The notes under the pieces: generated by a model
Seen by the model: the letters and a program-made list of their open reading frames with translations, nothing else
Told to the model about the DNA's origin: nothing
The model's database searches: none
Assembly (NCBI RefSeq): GCF_902859695.1
Contig: NZ_CADIJL010000026.1
Location: 1-64,000, forward strand
DNA: 64,000 nucleotides
From: Achromobacter ruhlandii
GTDB taxonomy: Bacteria > Pseudomonadota > Gammaproteobacteria > Burkholderiales > Burkholderiaceae_B
Direction of reading: 5' to 3'
Translations under genes and position numbers: made by a program
Shown here: positions 63,342 to 64,000 of the stretch, in pieces
Numbering within the stretch: position 1 is the first letter of the stretch
Layout of the letters: each line of letters starts with the position of its first letter

Positions 63342-64000
63342 TTATGGCGCCGCGGACTCCGGGTCATAGCCATGCGGATTGCCCTGTTGCCAGCGCCAGC
63401 CATCGGCGCACATGGCATCCACGCCGCGCGTGCTGCGCCAGCCCAACAGCGAGGCGGCCAGGGCCGGATCGGCCCACATCCGCTCGATATCGCCGGGACG
63501 CCGCGGCCGGGTGCGCAGCGGGATGCGGCACTGGTTGACCCGCTCGAAGGCGCGCACCAGCTCCAGCACGCTGGTGCCCTGCCCGGTGCCCAGGTTGACC
63601 GCCACGAAGCCCGGGTGGCCGGCCGCATAGGCCAGGGCCTGCACATGGCCCTGCGCCAGGTCCATGACGTGCAGATAATCGCGCACGCCGGTGCCGTCCG
63701 CGGTGGCGTAGTCATCGCCGAACACGTTCAGGAACGGCTGCCGCCCCACCGCCACCTGCGTGATATAGGGAAACAGGTTGTTGGGCACGTCGCGGGGGCT
63801 TTCGCCGATCTGGCCGCTGGGATGCGCGCCGATCGGATTGAAGTAGCGCAGCGTCACCGCGCCGAACGCCGGCTCGGCCGCGCACAGGTCGCGCAGCATC
63901 TGCTCGACCATCAGCTTGCTGCGGCCGTACGGATTGGCCGGCGCCAGCGGATGCGCCTCGGTGAACGGCAGCGAGCGCGGCTCGCCATAGACGGTGGCCG
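63342..64000 (-). CDS. galE: UDP-glucose 4-epimerase, 3' part (N-terminus outside the window)
   Basis: The visible C-terminal 219 or so residues begin within ATVYGEP and continue with NPYGRSKLMVEQMLRD, the catalytic YxxxK. They continue with LRYFNPIGAHPSGQIGESP, NNLFPYITQVAVGR, GTGVRDYLHVMDLAQGH and VNLGTGQGTSVLELV. This pattern is typical of GalE, which interconverts UDP-glucose and UDP-galactose for surface polysaccharides. About one third of the gene (the NAD-binding Rossmann start) lies beyond the right edge. The gap 63159-63341 shows no gene. Confidence 0.95.
   Translation of the reverse strand, partial: ATVYGEPRSLPFTEAHPLAPANPYGRSKLMVEQMLRDLCAAEPAFGAVTLRYFNPIGAHPSGQIGESPRDVPNNLFPYITQVAVGRQPFLNVFGDDYATADGTGVRDYLHVMDLAQGHVQALAYAAGHPGFVAVNLGTGQGTSVLELVRAFERVNQCRIPLRTRPRRPGDIERMWADPALAASLLGWRSTRGVDAMCADGWRWQQGNPHGYDPESAAP

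Overview
The window is a high-GC (about 65-70 percent by eye) chromosomal segment of a betaproteobacterium, most likely in the Alcaligenaceae (Achromobacter/Bordetella-like). The evidence is the EarP-EF-P pair with Arg32 in EF-P, a DUF2863 gene beside earP, DUF1178 and DUF2968 genes, a Burkholderiales-style Tad locus with a DUF3613 gene, and several LivKHMGF/Bug-type uptake genes. I see no rRNA, tRNA, CRISPR array, insertion sequence or prophage.

Layout. (1) 1-9600: a catabolic and uptake island. A minus-strand operon (SDR, lambda-crystallin-type dehydrogenase, beta-keto acid cleavage enzyme) diverges from a plus-strand operon (LivK-, LivH-, fused LivM-LivG- and LivF-like proteins, a quinone-oxidoreductase-like MDR protein and a second SDR). 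The 332-bp divergent spacer holds two copies of an AT-rich inverted repeat. (2) 9.7-14.4 kb: a TonB-dependent siderophore receptor whose centre has much lower GC than its ends, then a divergent pirin/LysR pair with a perfect palindrome and a probable remnant of a Bug-type receptor gene. (3) 14.6-24.1 kb: acnA behind a 21-bp palindrome, an OmpA-family protein, an extradiol-type dioxygenase, DUF2863-earP-efp, DUF1178 and a DUF2968 lipoprotein. (4) 24.3-38.1 kb: a complete minus-strand Tad/Flp pilus locus, from flp at 38.08 kb through tadV, two tadE-like genes, rcpC, rcpA, tadZABCD, DUF3613 and a TadG-like gene to a sigma-54 activator. The first tadE-like gene has no usable start codon and overlaps tadV. 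(5) 38.2-43.8 kb: an MHYT membrane sensor, an AT-rich spacer, a TpsB outer-membrane transporter, then a repeat-rich lipoprotein in place of a classical TpsA, and a MarR regulator. (6) 43.85-50.3 kb: a four-gene oligopeptide-type ABC importer. (7) 50.4-55.4 kb: a nuclease, CorA, and a UvrD-like helicase divergent from a DUF72 gene across a LexA-like inverted repeat. (8) 55.6-64 kb: a MocR/GabR-type regulator divergent from gabT-gabD, an inositol-monophosphatase-family gene between two copies of an intergenic element, a sirtuin, a serine acetyltransferase and a galE truncated by the window edge.

Most genes sit in coherent modules: uptake plus degradation of an unknown acid; iron uptake; surface attachment (Tad pilus, TPS-like lipoprotein system); peptide uptake; GABA catabolism. 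The least explained parts are the TpsB/repeat-lipoprotein/MarR locus, the substrate of the first island, the mosaic TonB receptor and the tadV/tadE overlap.
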